DNA of 64,000 nucleotides from NCBI GenBank assembly GCA_963837815.1, contig CAWIOS010000012.1, positions 434,001-498,000 on the forward strand, read 5' to 3'. This DNA comes from Fen-1273 sp963837815 (GTDB lineage Bacteria > Bacteroidota > Ignavibacteria > UBA10030 > UBA6906). Below the pieces are notes generated by a model. The model saw only the letters and a list, made by a program, of their open reading frames with translations. It was not told where the DNA came from and searched no databases. Shown here in pieces: positions 24,049-33,473 of this stretch. Positions within the stretch are counted from its first letter, which is position 1; each line of letters begins with the position of its first letter. Both the position numbers and the translations under genes were made by a program.

Positions 24049-25406
24049 TAGGGCTTCTTCTCCCCCATCCTTTTTAGAAGGAGCGCCAGCTCCCTGGCGT
24101 GGTAGTCCCCCCACATGGAGGATTCGCCGGAGGGTGTTTTCCTCCCCGCACCCACGTGATCCCATCCGTTAGGCCGGTGATAGACGGAGTGGAGAAGGAG
24201 CCCCTGGTGGGACTCCGCGCGGCTGATGTACGGCTCGGAGAAGAGGGTTCGCGCAATTGTCAGTCCGGCATGAAGATACCTGTCGCCGTCGGCGGCACGC
24301 CCCGCGGATTTCAGAAGCATACCCAGCCTCACGAACCCCTGCGCGGCAATCGCCGCGGCCGAGCTGTCCACGGGCTCCTCGCCGTTGAACGGGTCGGCGG
24401 GGCGGCCGAGGTAATCCCCCAGCCGCGCGAGACCCGGCGCGCCGGTGTCCCAGTAAGGGACGCCGTCCGCAGGAGTATTCTGAATGTAGAAGCCGGCTGT
24501 CGCCTCCGCAGTGTTCAGGAATCCCCCCAGCACGTTCGATTTTCCCCCGTACGGGTCGAACGACCCGTCAGGCAGCGAGGCGATGAACTCGGCCTCCTCG
24601 GCAAATCCGAGCATGATCCAGGCCAGCCCCCGCGTCCAGGTCGTGAAGGGGGAATAGCCCTGCTGCGACGAAGGGCACCGGTAGGAACCGTCGTTCGTGT
24701 TGAATATCGATTCGTGGGCCACGCGGCCACGCACGTCGTATATGTCGCGCCCTTCTCCGAAGTAAACGTTGTATTTCGCCGTCGTTCCCGCGTGAGCGAT
24801 CAGCCTGCCGAGAAGCGAGATCTTCACGTCCCTCTCCCCCGAGAGCACGTGGCCGAGCTGGTAGGCGATCGCAAGCGAACGGAGGGAGCGGATCGTGTCG
24901 GCAAAGAGAGAATGAGGGCCGTTAAACGAATAGATGTACCCCGCACCTTCCCCCAGATCCGTCCACCGGGAGGCCTGGACGGCGCCGCTCACCTTTAGCG
25001 CAAGCTCGTAGAAATTCCTTTCCCCCCCCTCTTCGGGAATGCGCCCTTCCCGCATGAGGCGGTGGAGGCTGCCGTACGTGCTCACGTTGTTGAACCCGTG
25101 GTCGTGCACACCCGTCGCGCTGACGTGCGGAGACATTTCACCCACCGTCCCCGCGCGTCCGATTTCCAGAAACTCCTTTTCCCCCGTCGCGTCAAACTGC
25201 AGGATCGCGGAGCCGAACATGAACCCCTGTGTCCACTCGGTCCACCCGCGGGAGGTGTAGAGGCCGTCCACCGTGAACACCGGCGCTCCCCTGGACGGAT
25301 TCCATCTCTTCCGGAGCGAATTGATTTTCGAGCCGGAAATGGCAAAGAGGCTCTCGATCGGGGCCCGGAGGTCCCCCGCGTCAATCGACGTGTCAATCGC
25401 AATCAT
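24027..25406 (-). CDS. Unsaturated glucuronyl hydrolase-like protein, GH88
   Basis: 459 aa (alpha/alpha)6 barrel. Motifs of GH88: HDHGF with D102, the second acidic residue D170 in LFADTIRSLR, TTWTRGLAWIMLGF, PVDSSAAAIAAQGF and ESSMWGDYHARE. GH88 enzymes hydrate the vinyl ether of unsaturated uronic acids left by polysaccharide lyases. No signal peptide, so it acts in the cytoplasm on imported oligosaccharides. Last gene of the 30-gene minus-strand run; it follows the SDR gene by 6 bp with a GAGGAAT Shine-Dalgarno. The product is 4-deoxy-5-keto uronate, consistent with the KDG-type enzymes upstream. Confidence 0.9.
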   Translation of the reverse strand: MIAIDTSIDAGDLRAPIESLFAISGSKINSLRKRWNPSRGAPVFTVDGLYTSRGWTEWTQGFMFGSAILQFDATGEKEFLEIGRAGTVGEMSPHVSATGVHDHGFNNVSTYGSLHRLMREGRIPEEGGERNFYELALKVSGAVQASRWTDLGEGAGYIYSFNGPHSLFADTIRSLRSLAIAYQLGHVLSGERDVKISLLGRLIAHAGTTAKYNVYFGEGRDIYDVRGRVAHESIFNTNDGSYRCPSSQQGYSPFTTWTRGLAWIMLGFAEEAEFIASLPDGSFDPYGGKSNVLGGFLNTAEATAGFYIQNTPADGVPYWDTGAPGLARLGDYLGRPADPFNGEEPVDSSAAAIAAQGFVRLGMLLKSAGRAADGDRYLHAGLTIARTLFSEPYISRAESHQGLLLHSVYHRPNGWDHVGAGRKTPSGESSMWGDYHARELALLLKRMGEKKPYYTFFIA

Positions 25407-25412
25407 GATTCC

Positions 25413-26207
25413 TCACAGTCCCGGCAGGTGGAGCCCGCCGTCAATGTAGATGATTTCGCCGGTCGAGTAGGGAAAATCGCCGGACAGTATGGCGCCGACC
25501 GCGCACCCCACGTCCTCCGGCGTCCCCCATCGTTTCATGGGCACGGCCCCGGAGGCGATCATGGCGTCATACTTCCCTTTCACCCCCGCAGTCATGTCCG
25601 TCGCCATGATCCCGGGACGGATCTCGAACACCTGTATCCCTTCCCCCGCCAGGCGGAGGGCCCAGAGCTTTGCACCCATGGAGAGCCCGGCCTTCGACAT
25701 GCAGTACTCTCCCCTGTTGAGAGACGCAGTGAGCGCCGAGATCGACGTATTGAATATCACGACAAACCCGCGCCGGAGGAGAGGAGCCGGCTTCTCCTTC
25801 AGCCAGTAGTTCGCCACCGCCTGCGTGAGGAAGTAGGGACCCTCGAGGTTGGTCGCCATGACCTCGCGGAAGATCGCGGGAGACGCCTCCGTGATATCGG
25901 CCCTCGTGCGGGGCCCGACGCCGGCATTGTTGACAAGCGCGTCGATTCGCCCGAACTGATCGAGCGTCCCCCGCACGAGGGCGGCCCTGTCCGCCTCCGA
26001 GCCGACGTCCGCCCTGACCGGGAGGAATTTCTGGGCCGGGAGAATCCGCTTCGCACCGCAGAGAGCGGCGGTCTCCGCGGCCGCAGCGGCATTTCCAGCG
26101 TAGTTGATTGCGACGGAAAAGCCGAGCTCCGCACAGCGGACCGCGATCCCCCGTCCGAGCCCCCGACTGGCGCCCGTCACGATAACGACCGGTGCCTGAT
26201 TACCCAT
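25413..26207 (-). CDS. Short-chain dehydrogenase/reductase (FabG/KduD-like)
   Basis: 264 aa SDR with the NAD(P) motif TGASRGLG, NNAG, a catalytic Ser segment (NTSIS) and YCMSK (Y-x3-K). I use the ATG at 26207, which has AAGGGA upstream and overlaps the end of the symporter gene by 8 bp; the longer frame starts with TTG. Sits between a symporter and a GH88 enzyme. In uronate pathways an SDR of this type (KduD-like) reduces or oxidises 5-keto-4-deoxy-uronate derivatives; that assignment here is contextual, and it could be a generic 3-ketoacyl-ACP reductase-like sugar dehydrogenase. Confidence 0.85.
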   Translation of the reverse strand: MGNQAPVVIVTGASRGLGRGIAVRCAELGFSVAINYAGNAAAAAETAALCGAKRILPAQKFLPVRADVGSEADRAALVRGTLDQFGRIDALVNNAGVGPRTRADITEASPAIFREVMATNLEGPYFLTQAVANYWLKEKPAPLLRRGFVVIFNTSISALTASLNRGEYCMSKAGLSMGAKLWALRLAGEGIQVFEIRPGIMATDMTAGVKGKYDAMIASGAVPMKRWGTPEDVGCAVGAILSGDFPYSTGEIIYIDGGLHLPGL

Positions 26208-27984
26208 TGGTTGTCCCTTTCGCAAGCTGCCTCCGGAAATAGAGGAGCATCCCCCCGCCGAGCGACATCGTCGCGATCCCCATGACGAGCGTCAGTGTCC
26301 GCACCTCGATGCCGGCGGGAACGATCATGAGCACGAGGAGCGCGCCGCCGATGATCATGGTAAGGACGCCGACGACAAGGTAGGAGTGGAGCGCGTTCCT
26401 GTCCCACACGGAGCTCGTCCCCGTCACGGGCGACCTGAGATCGGCCGCAAACGCTTCGATCCTCGCGCGCGACGCCGGATTTTTCTCCGGCCAGAACGCG
26501 GAGAGGAAAAACACCGCGGCGGACACCAGTATTCCGCCGAATATGTTCACTTCGTACTGATAGGGCCGCACGTCGATCACCGTGTTGCACGCCAGGACGA
26601 CGGCAAGGCTGACGGTGGCCGCGGCGCTCGCCGACCACGAGGGGGTCTTCGTGTAGAGAAATCCGAGCATGACGGGAGTCATCATCGACGGACCGAACCA
26701 TGAATAGTAAAGCAGGGCGAAATCAAACACCCCCTTTGTCCTCTGGACGATGATCGCCGTCGCAATCGCGAGGAAGCCGAGTGTGAACGTCGTCACGCGC
26801 GCGACGAAGAGCTGCCGGCGCTCCCCGGGCACTGCGTGAGAGAACGTCTTCTTGAGCTTCATGTACACGTCACGGACGAGGATGGAGGCAAGGTAGTTCA
26901 GCGCCGTGTCCGTGTGCGTCATCGTCGCCGCCAGGATCGCCGATATCGTCAGTCCGATGAGCCCGTTCGGCAGAAGCGCGAGGGCAAGCGTCACGAACGA
27001 CGCCTCCGAAGGCTCCGAGAGCTGCGGCCAGAGGCGGGCCATGTCGGGGAACAGGACCCGCGCGGCCATCGTCGGCGCGAGCCAGAAGAGCGGGACCGTC
27101 AGCATCAGGAGCGCGCACAGGACCGAGATCTTCCGGGCGTCCCCCTCCGTCGGCACGCTGTAATACCGCTGCCCGATATGCCAGGCCGCATTGTACCCGA
27201 TAAACGTGCTGAACAGGTACGCGAGATAGAACAGGGGATTCCGCAGCACGTCGGCAAAACTGAGGTACCCCGGGGGTGTCTCGGTTGCGATCCGCGTGAA
27301 CGCGTGGAAGAATCCACCGCTCCCCCCGAGCGCAAAGAACGCAAGGGGGGAGATCAGCAGCGTCACGATCAGTATGATGAAGAACTGCATGACGTCCGTG
27401 ATCATGACCGCCCAGAGCCCGCCTGCGCTCGTGTAAATCAGGAGCACGATCCCTGTCACAACCATCGAAAGCTCGAGCCCGCTCAGCGTGAGAAAGCCGA
27501 CCGTCACCGAGAGGTCCATGATCCCCATCGCGGTGGCGACGAATATGCAGAGGATGTAGATCCCGAGGCCGAGCCCCATCACCGCGGGAACGATCGAGAG
27601 GAGAGTATAATAATACGTCGTCCCCTGGGAGAACCTTCGGGTCAGGAACTCCATCGGGGAGGAGAGCCTTGCCCTCTTCCAGCGCACGGCGTACAGAAAA
27701 TACCCCATGCCGTATCCCCAGAACGCACTCGTAAAGAGGACGGCAGACCCGATCCCCTTCCGGTACGTGTACCCGGCCGCGCCGACGAACATGAACGCAG
27801 AAAACCCGGCGACGAACGTCGAGAGCCCGGAGATCCACCAGGGGATCTTCCCGCCTCCCTTGAAGAAGTCATCGGCGTTTTTGTTGAACTTCGTGACGTA
27901 CAACCCGGTCCCCGTCAGCATCAACAGGTACCCCGCGATGACGCAATAATCGACGATGGTGACGTGCTTGATCTGCTCGATCAT
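26200..27984 (-). CDS. Sodium:solute symporter (SSS family) of the glycan cluster
   Basis: 594 aa, about 13 transmembrane helices, with the SSS signatures FFKGGGKIPWWISGLSTFVAGFSAFMFVGAAGYTYRKG and SAGGLWAVMITDVMQFFIILIVTL. The region GQRYYSVPTEGDARK and the LAATMTHTDTALNYLASILVRD segment are typical of the long sugar/uronate branch. Overlaps the glycerate kinase stop (4 bp) and the SDR start (8 bp). Likely imports the oligosaccharide or uronate used by GH88 and the SDR. The two other symporters in this window (7169-8830 and 61485-63401) are distinct members. Confidence 0.9.
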   Translation of the reverse strand: MIEQIKHVTIVDYCVIAGYLLMLTGTGLYVTKFNKNADDFFKGGGKIPWWISGLSTFVAGFSAFMFVGAAGYTYRKGIGSAVLFTSAFWGYGMGYFLYAVRWKRARLSSPMEFLTRRFSQGTTYYYTLLSIVPAVMGLGLGIYILCIFVATAMGIMDLSVTVGFLTLSGLELSMVVTGIVLLIYTSAGGLWAVMITDVMQFFIILIVTLLISPLAFFALGGSGGFFHAFTRIATETPPGYLSFADVLRNPLFYLAYLFSTFIGYNAAWHIGQRYYSVPTEGDARKISVLCALLMLTVPLFWLAPTMAARVLFPDMARLWPQLSEPSEASFVTLALALLPNGLIGLTISAILAATMTHTDTALNYLASILVRDVYMKLKKTFSHAVPGERRQLFVARVTTFTLGFLAIATAIIVQRTKGVFDFALLYYSWFGPSMMTPVMLGFLYTKTPSWSASAAATVSLAVVLACNTVIDVRPYQYEVNIFGGILVSAAVFFLSAFWPEKNPASRARIEAFAADLRSPVTGTSSVWDRNALHSYLVVGVLTMIIGGALLVLMIVPAGIEVRTLTLVMGIATMSLGGGMLLYFRRQLAKGTTNG

Positions 27985-29156
27985 GCGTGTGAGCTTTCCG
28001 CCGGATTCCGGCCTGTGAGCGTAAGCAGCATCGATCGGGTCCTCTCCTCGAGAGACCGCGCCGCGTCATTCATCGCAGCTTCCTGCCCGCCGGGGCCGTC
28101 CGCGAGCGACTCAAGGGCGATGAACCCCTTGTCTCCTGTGAACCCGCCGCGCGGGCCCCGGATGCTCCCGGCGACGCATGCGACGGGAACGTGCGCGGCG
28201 CCCGCGCGGCGGAGGAGGCCCGCGAGCGCCTTCCCCCGCCGGGTCTGGGAGTCGACCCTCCCTTCCCCCGTCAGGAGGAGATCGCACGACCCCAGCGCGG
28301 CGTCGAACCCCGTCGCGTCGAGAACGACGTCAATCCCGGAGGCAAGCGTCGCACCGCAGAACGCAACGAGTCCGGCCCCCAGGCCCCCGGCGGCTCCGCC
28401 TCCGGGAAGGCTCCCGACGTCGATGCCGAGTTCGTCCCTGAGCGCCTCCGCATAACGATTCATTGCACTCTCGAGGATCTCGACGTCGGCCGGGCCGGCC
28501 CCTTTCTGCGGAGCGAAGACGCGCGACGCCCCTTCCGGCCCGGTGAGCGGGCTCGTCACGTCACAGGCGACAGTCACGACCGTCTTCGCCAGGCGCCCAT
28601 CGAGCCCCTCCGCGTCAATCCGGCGGAGCCCGGCGAGTGCGCTCCCCCCCTGGGGAAGAACGGTCCCGGAGGAATCCAGGAACTTCACGCCGAGCGCGGA
28701 GGCCATGCCGGCCCCCCCGTCGTTCGTCGCGCTCCCCCCGATCCCGATGAGTATCGTCCCGGCGCCGCGATCGAGCGCGCTCCGGATGAGCTCGCCGACG
28801 CCGAACGTGGAGGTCACGCACGGGTCTCGTCGGTCGGGCGGGACGAGCGCAAGCCCCGACGCCGACGCCATCTCTATCACCGCGGTCGTCCCCTTTGCCA
28901 CGAGCGCCCACCGGGCCCGGACACGCTGAAGGGGGAGCGGCCCCCGGACCTCCATCCACTCCTGGGTTCCCCGCGCGGGGGGGACAAGGGCATCGATGAA
29001 CCCCTCCCCGCCGTCCGAGACGGGAAAGAGCCTCACGGATGCGCCCGGAACGGCGCGCCGGACCCCTCTCCCCATCGCCATGGCGGCTTCCGAGGCGGTC
29101 AACGTCCCCTTGAACGAATCGGGGGCGACAAGTATGCGGCCCGTTTCGAGCCGCAT
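27981..29156 (-). CDS. Glycerate 2-kinase (GlxK/GarK family)
   Basis: 391 aa. Family opening ILVAPDSFKGTLTASEAA, followed by SDGGEGF, IEMASASGLALV, TFGVGELIRSALDRG, GIGGSATNDGGAGMASALG and a late LLTGEGRVDSQT segment, all diagnostic. Phosphorylates D-glycerate, usually the end of glucarate/galactarate or tartronate-semialdehyde pathways. Overlap of 4 bp with the downstream symporter gene and 1-bp spacing from the upstream GH-like gene imply co-expression. In this cluster it suggests that one branch of uronate breakdown ends in glycerate. Confidence 0.93.
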   Translation of the reverse strand: MRLETGRILVAPDSFKGTLTASEAAMAMGRGVRRAVPGASVRLFPVSDGGEGFIDALVPPARGTQEWMEVRGPLPLQRVRARWALVAKGTTAVIEMASASGLALVPPDRRDPCVTSTFGVGELIRSALDRGAGTILIGIGGSATNDGGAGMASALGVKFLDSSGTVLPQGGSALAGLRRIDAEGLDGRLAKTVVTVACDVTSPLTGPEGASRVFAPQKGAGPADVEILESAMNRYAEALRDELGIDVGSLPGGGAAGGLGAGLVAFCGATLASGIDVVLDATGFDAALGSCDLLLTGEGRVDSQTRRGKALAGLLRRAGAAHVPVACVAGSIRGPRGGFTGDKGFIALESLADGPGGQEAAMNDAARSLEERTRSMLLTLTGRNPAESSHA

Positions 29157-29157
29157 A

Positions 29158-31482
29158 CTACCTGCTTTCCGGCGTGAACCCGGGGACGCGCCACTGGAAG
29201 TCGGGATCCACGTACGGCTCGTCGTTTTCGTGCCCCTGCATGAGCGCGACTTTCTTCTTCATCAGTTCGCCCATGTTCTTATAATAGACAAATGTCGTTT
29301 CGCCCACATCCGAGACCATCATCCAGTTCGTCCTGGCCGTCTCCCAGAGCCCGATCAGGTCCTTCGTATTCTCGATTTCGTCAAGGACCATCTCCTTCAG
29401 GAGGGCGCGGCATTTCTTCCGGAATGACTCGTCCGTTGATTCCATGTACCCGTGGACGCCCGCCACCCACGCCGTGACATTCCGCTCAGTCCTGTACCAG
29501 CATTTGAGCGCGACCATCCGGTCGCGCTGGTCCTCCACGAGCGCCTTCCCGGCGGGCGTTACGGCCCTTTTCTCCATCGCCGCCACGAGATCGAGTATCT
29601 TCCCCATCACCGGGAGGAGATCCTCGTCCATGTGCGCGACCGCCTTCCATGCGCGTGCGGGCTCTATGAGGTCGAACCCGACGTCGTACCGGAAATCCAC
29701 GCGCGTCCTGTTGTGCGTCGTCGCCAGGAGGAAGTTCTCGTAGTATTCCCTCTCCTTTTCCGGGATCGCTTCGATGTTCGGGACGATGGGTCGGATGAAC
29801 AGGCGGTACCAGACTCCCCATCCCGCGTAGATCCAGATCGGTACCGGAAACGAACGGAACGCGTCGTCGGAGAGCTCCCAGAGCTTCACGAGATCTCCGG
29901 CGAGCGCGGGTCCCGCCCACTCTTCCGCCTTCCGCCTCATGAACGACGGGAGATCCATGCCGGGATCGAACTGAAACGCACGGATGATCTCCTGGTTGAT
30001 GTTGTACGGCACGAACGACGGGGGGGTCGGCCCTCCCTGGTACGCCGCGGCAGCCACGCCGGTCCGCCGCATCGCTGCGAGCTTTTCATGCACGAGGCGC
30101 GGGAAAGGGATCCCCATGAGCGGCTCGTGGTTCCCGAGTATCTCCGGCACAAAGTAGATGTCGGCCCGCGCCCCTTTCGCCACGAGCTCCTGCATGACCG
30201 GCTTTTCGGTGTCCGCGAACTGGCTGAAGAGCGCGGTGCCGTGTATCTGGGGAACCTCCTCGTATTTCGGGTGCCTGTACGAAAGCTCCCAGCCGCGCGT
30301 CAGAAGGGACGACACCTCGACGTCGAGACCATCCTCCAGAAGGTTCCAGATGTGGTCCAGCTCTTCCCAGAAGGGTTCGAGCCGGATGAGCGTGCGGAAC
30401 CGGGGATTGGTCCTTCTTCCGGCGTCCCGGAGCGTCTTCATGAACCGCACCAGGTTGAACGCCGCCGCGGCGGCGATGTCCTTCGCCGCCAGCCATTCCC
30501 GGACAAGGTAGCCTCCCCCGTTCCTCCCCACGTAGAGTGAACTCGTGTACTCGAACCCGGCCCCGCTGTCATTGGACCAGACCGACATGTACCCGAGACG
30601 GGGGACCTCCTTCATCAGGTTTTCCATCATCTCGGCGTAATGCTCGAGAACCACGGGATGCGCCACCGAGAGATTGTACCGCGGGTGGAAGCTCCTCATC
30701 GGGTGATCAACGCGCGCGCCCCGCAGAACCGGGTAGCGATCCAGGAGCCCGTCGGGAACGGACCTCGGTTCGAAGCAGACGATCCCCGGCGCCAGGCCGT
30801 ACTTTTCCGCCAGTGCCGCGTTTGTTTTGAGATAATTCAGGTTCGCCTGCAGGTAGTCGTCGTCATAGTACCCCTTGTTCAGGCGGCTCGTTACGAACTG
30901 ATCGAGCGCCGGGGCATACGTGTAAAACCGGTGCAGGAGCTCTCCCTTCGGCCCCCTCTCGAACGGGACGTGAAACGCGAGCCCGTTGACCTCGACGTGG
31001 GAATTTCCCATGCGGGCCATCGTCCGGATATGTTCCTCCCTGTCGAAATTCCCGACGGTGCGCCCCCACTGCGTGAGAAATATATCGAAGACCGGGCGCA
31101 CCTCGGGAAACGCGGTTGTGAATATCCGCCCTTCACCGAACGAGGCGGCGTCCGCCTCGTGCAATTCCTCATCGACAAGCGAGAAGAGCCCGTACAGCAG
31201 GTGCTCACTGTCGGTGAGGATCTCGACCCCCTGCCCGACGCGGAGGAGCATCCAGCCGGTTTTCCCTGCAAGCGCGGGGTGGATCGACGACCCGCGCGTG
31301 CCGTGCGGGACGACGGCAACGCGTATGGTCCCGGCAGGCGCACCGAGGCCCGGAGATTCACGGATCTCCGCCCGCGGGGCGGAGCCGTGGAGGGCCCGCG
31401 CGACGGTCTTTTCGACCGCCGGGCCTGAAGGGGTGCATGCGATGACGTTCATCGCAGAGAGAAAATCGCGGAGCGTGGGCAT
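29158..31482 (-). CDS. Uncharacterised glycoside hydrolase-like protein (GH20b/GH67-like N-domain plus barrel)
   Basis: 774 aa, no signal peptide, so apparently cytoplasmic. Residues about 1-115 look like the alpha/beta N-terminal domain of GH20, GH67 and GH84 enzymes: IRVAVVPHG, then WMLLRVGQGVEILTDSEHLLYGLFSLVDEEL. The next part (VRPVFDIFLTQWG, EEHIRTMARMGNSHVEVNGLAFHVPFE) resembles the start of a TIM barrel, and acidic candidates occur in CFEPRSVPD, VWSNDSGAGFEYTSS and IRLEPFWEELD. The C-terminal 250 residues are helical. I cannot place it in a GH family; an alpha-glucuronidase-like activity is only a guess from the fold and the uronate context. Confidence 0.7.
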   Translation of the reverse strand: MPTLRDFLSAMNVIACTPSGPAVEKTVARALHGSAPRAEIRESPGLGAPAGTIRVAVVPHGTRGSSIHPALAGKTGWMLLRVGQGVEILTDSEHLLYGLFSLVDEELHEADAASFGEGRIFTTAFPEVRPVFDIFLTQWGRTVGNFDREEHIRTMARMGNSHVEVNGLAFHVPFERGPKGELLHRFYTYAPALDQFVTSRLNKGYYDDDYLQANLNYLKTNAALAEKYGLAPGIVCFEPRSVPDGLLDRYPVLRGARVDHPMRSFHPRYNLSVAHPVVLEHYAEMMENLMKEVPRLGYMSVWSNDSGAGFEYTSSLYVGRNGGGYLVREWLAAKDIAAAAAFNLVRFMKTLRDAGRRTNPRFRTLIRLEPFWEELDHIWNLLEDGLDVEVSSLLTRGWELSYRHPKYEEVPQIHGTALFSQFADTEKPVMQELVAKGARADIYFVPEILGNHEPLMGIPFPRLVHEKLAAMRRTGVAAAAYQGGPTPPSFVPYNINQEIIRAFQFDPGMDLPSFMRRKAEEWAGPALAGDLVKLWELSDDAFRSFPVPIWIYAGWGVWYRLFIRPIVPNIEAIPEKEREYYENFLLATTHNRTRVDFRYDVGFDLIEPARAWKAVAHMDEDLLPVMGKILDLVAAMEKRAVTPAGKALVEDQRDRMVALKCWYRTERNVTAWVAGVHGYMESTDESFRKKCRALLKEMVLDEIENTKDLIGLWETARTNWMMVSDVGETTFVYYKNMGELMKKKVALMQGHENDEPYVDPDFQWRVPGFTPESR

Positions 31483-31507
31483 CTCGTGTCCTGTCGTTGG
31501 TGTTCGG

Positions 31508-32536
31508 TTATGAATGATTCTGTAATCGTGCGGGGCGGGCGGCGAGTATTCTCTCCGTCGGGATGCCGTACGGAACGATCCCGGTGCCGAGTATGAACCC
31601 CCCGTACCCCCCGGCGGAGCGTATCTCCTCCTGGACCCTTTTCCTTATATCCGGCACAGGCGCGGAGAGGAGGAACGGGGCGGGGATATTTCTCCTGAAT
31701 GCGCGCTTCGCAGCGCGGCACGCCGGGAGAAACCGTCCGATCGATCCCCCCCCGTCGCACAGGATGTAGTTCCCCCCGGTCTCGACGTACGCATCGACGA
31801 TCGGGTCGGTGTTTCCCCCGATAACAAGGGGGACGTACTTCATCCCTGCCAGCGTGAGCTCTTTCACGACCCTCCGGGTTGGTTCAAGCACAAATTCCCT
31901 GTACGCGCGCGGGGAGATGAGCCCGGGGGAGGCCTGCGAGTCAAAAAGCGCGGCCTGGAGCCCCCGCCCGGCGAATGCCAGCCCGTACCGGGTGACGACG
32001 TCCGCGGCAAATCCGATCGCGCGGTGCGCGGCCCCGGGTTCCGCCGCCATCGCCATGAAGAGGTTCGCAGAGCCCATCAGGGACGCCGCAAGACTGAACG
32101 GGGCGGAGAGCGCCCCCATGACTTCGACGTCCGGCCCGAGAGCTTCTTTCGCTCTCGTCGTCGATTCGAGAAACATCGGCATCCTGCCGGCGCGCGCAGG
32201 ATCCGGGATCGCGAGCCCCCGCGGCGGCCTCTCCTCCGTTATCACCTCCGAACCCGGCGCAAGCGACGGGATGGACGAATCCGGCGGATCGAAATACGTC
32301 ACGGGGCACCCGCAGGCCTCCGCCTCCACGTTGTACACGTCGATGCCGACGACGATCGCATCGGGGTGGAGCGCTTCGTATTCCGCGAGAACGGCCTCAA
32401 GGAGCAACGATCCGTCGCGGCAGACCTCCGAAGGGATCCTGCCGACAAACCAGGCCTTGTGCTCGTACACCGCGGGGACGAACGGGACGCTGTCGCATTG
32501 TTCACAATTGAGCGCGCGGAGAAAACGGTTCGGCAT
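31508..32536 (-). CDS. Divergent UroD-family protein lacking the MtaA zinc ligands
   Basis: 342 aa with the UroD/MtaA fold: VMGALSAPFSLAASLMGSANLFMAMAAEP and DSQASPGLISPRAYREFVLEP are family segments. The His-x-Cys motif is replaced (LVIGGNTD) and the late Cys is absent (LGTGIVP), so it cannot bind zinc as MtaA does. It may act on a sugar-derived substrate or as a methyltransferase of altered chemistry. Located in the glycan cluster, 11 bp after the PfkB gene and 25 bp before the GH-like gene. Four UroD-like proteins occur in this window, each with a different zinc-site state. Confidence 0.83.
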   Translation of the reverse strand: MPNRFLRALNCEQCDSVPFVPAVYEHKAWFVGRIPSEVCRDGSLLLEAVLAEYEALHPDAIVVGIDVYNVEAEACGCPVTYFDPPDSSIPSLAPGSEVITEERPPRGLAIPDPARAGRMPMFLESTTRAKEALGPDVEVMGALSAPFSLAASLMGSANLFMAMAAEPGAAHRAIGFAADVVTRYGLAFAGRGLQAALFDSQASPGLISPRAYREFVLEPTRRVVKELTLAGMKYVPLVIGGNTDPIVDAYVETGGNYILCDGGGSIGRFLPACRAAKRAFRRNIPAPFLLSAPVPDIRKRVQEEIRSAGGYGGFILGTGIVPYGIPTERILAARPARLQNHS

Positions 32537-32546
32537 CGGAGCAGAG

Positions 32547-33473
32547 TTATATGCGTTTCATGACGACGTCGGGGAGGAGCGACTCGATCACATCGCGCGG
32601 GGATCGCGCAACCTCCCGGAGACCGGCATTGGCGGCGCCCGAGGCGGCGCCGAACCGCACGCAGTCCGGGAACGGCCATGACCTCCTGAGCCCGTAGAGC
32701 ACCCCGGCGATCATGCTGTCCCCCGAACCTGTCGGGTCGACCGGCGTCACGCGAGGGGGGGTGACAATCCACGCGCCGCCCGCTTCCGCCGCCGCAAACG
32801 GGCGGGCACCGTCCGTGACGACCGCATAGCGGACCCCCCGCGCGACAAGGCCACGCGCCGCGTCGACAATGCCGTTCTCCCCCGCAATCCGCGTCCCGAA
32901 CGCCTGCTCGTACTCCTCCCTGTTCGGCTTCAGGATGTCGGGAACAGACTCGAGGCCACGCACGAGCGCATTCCCGTAGGAGTCGAGGACGACGGGAATG
33001 CCGCGCGAGCGGCACGACGCGGCGATGGACCGGAACAGGTCGTCCGCTTCAGGCGAAGGGGAGCTCCCGCTGCACACCACCCAGTCGCTCTTCCCGGCAA
33101 GCTCACCGCACGTTTCGAGGAGGCGTTCCCCCTCCGCCCGGGTTACCGCGCCGGGGGGTTCAAACACGGACGTCATCGTGCCGTCCGGCTCCAGATACGT
33201 GACTCCTTCCCGGGTCATGCCGGCGGTGCGTGTGAACAGGTGCGGTATTCCCTCACGGTCGAGGAGTCTCTCCAGGACAGAGCCGATCTCGCCGCCGATG
33301 AACCCGGTGGCCAGCGTCTCCTCCCCGAGGAGCAGCAGCTGCCGGGACACGTTCACCCCTTTCCCCCCGACGATCATCGACACGCCGGAGGCACGCGTGA
33401 CGGCTCCGCGGCGAAGTGCGCCGACGGAGACCGTCTTGTCGAGCATCGGGTTCAGCGTTACCGTCAGTATCAT
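32547..33473 (-). CDS. PfkB-family hexose-phosphate kinase (FruK/LacC type)
   Basis: 308 aa from the ATG at 33473. Opens with ILTVTLNPMLDKTV, the FruK/LacC N-terminus, followed by VGGKGVNVSRQL and the C-terminal PfkB signature DPTGSGDSMIAG with the catalytic Asp. FruK and LacC phosphorylate fructose-1-phosphate or tagatose-6-phosphate to the bisphosphate. Its start codon overlaps the stop of the aldolase gene (ATGA), so kinase and aldolase are translationally coupled, as expected for consecutive steps. The frame upstream of this ATG runs inside the aldolase gene and is rejected. Confidence 0.88.
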   Translation of the reverse strand: MILTVTLNPMLDKTVSVGALRRGAVTRASGVSMIVGGKGVNVSRQLLLLGEETLATGFIGGEIGSVLERLLDREGIPHLFTRTAGMTREGVTYLEPDGTMTSVFEPPGAVTRAEGERLLETCGELAGKSDWVVCSGSSPSPEADDLFRSIAASCRSRGIPVVLDSYGNALVRGLESVPDILKPNREEYEQAFGTRIAGENGIVDAARGLVARGVRYAVVTDGARPFAAAEAGGAWIVTPPRVTPVDPTGSGDSMIAGVLYGLRRSWPFPDCVRFGAASGAANAGLREVARSPRDVIESLLPDVVMKRI

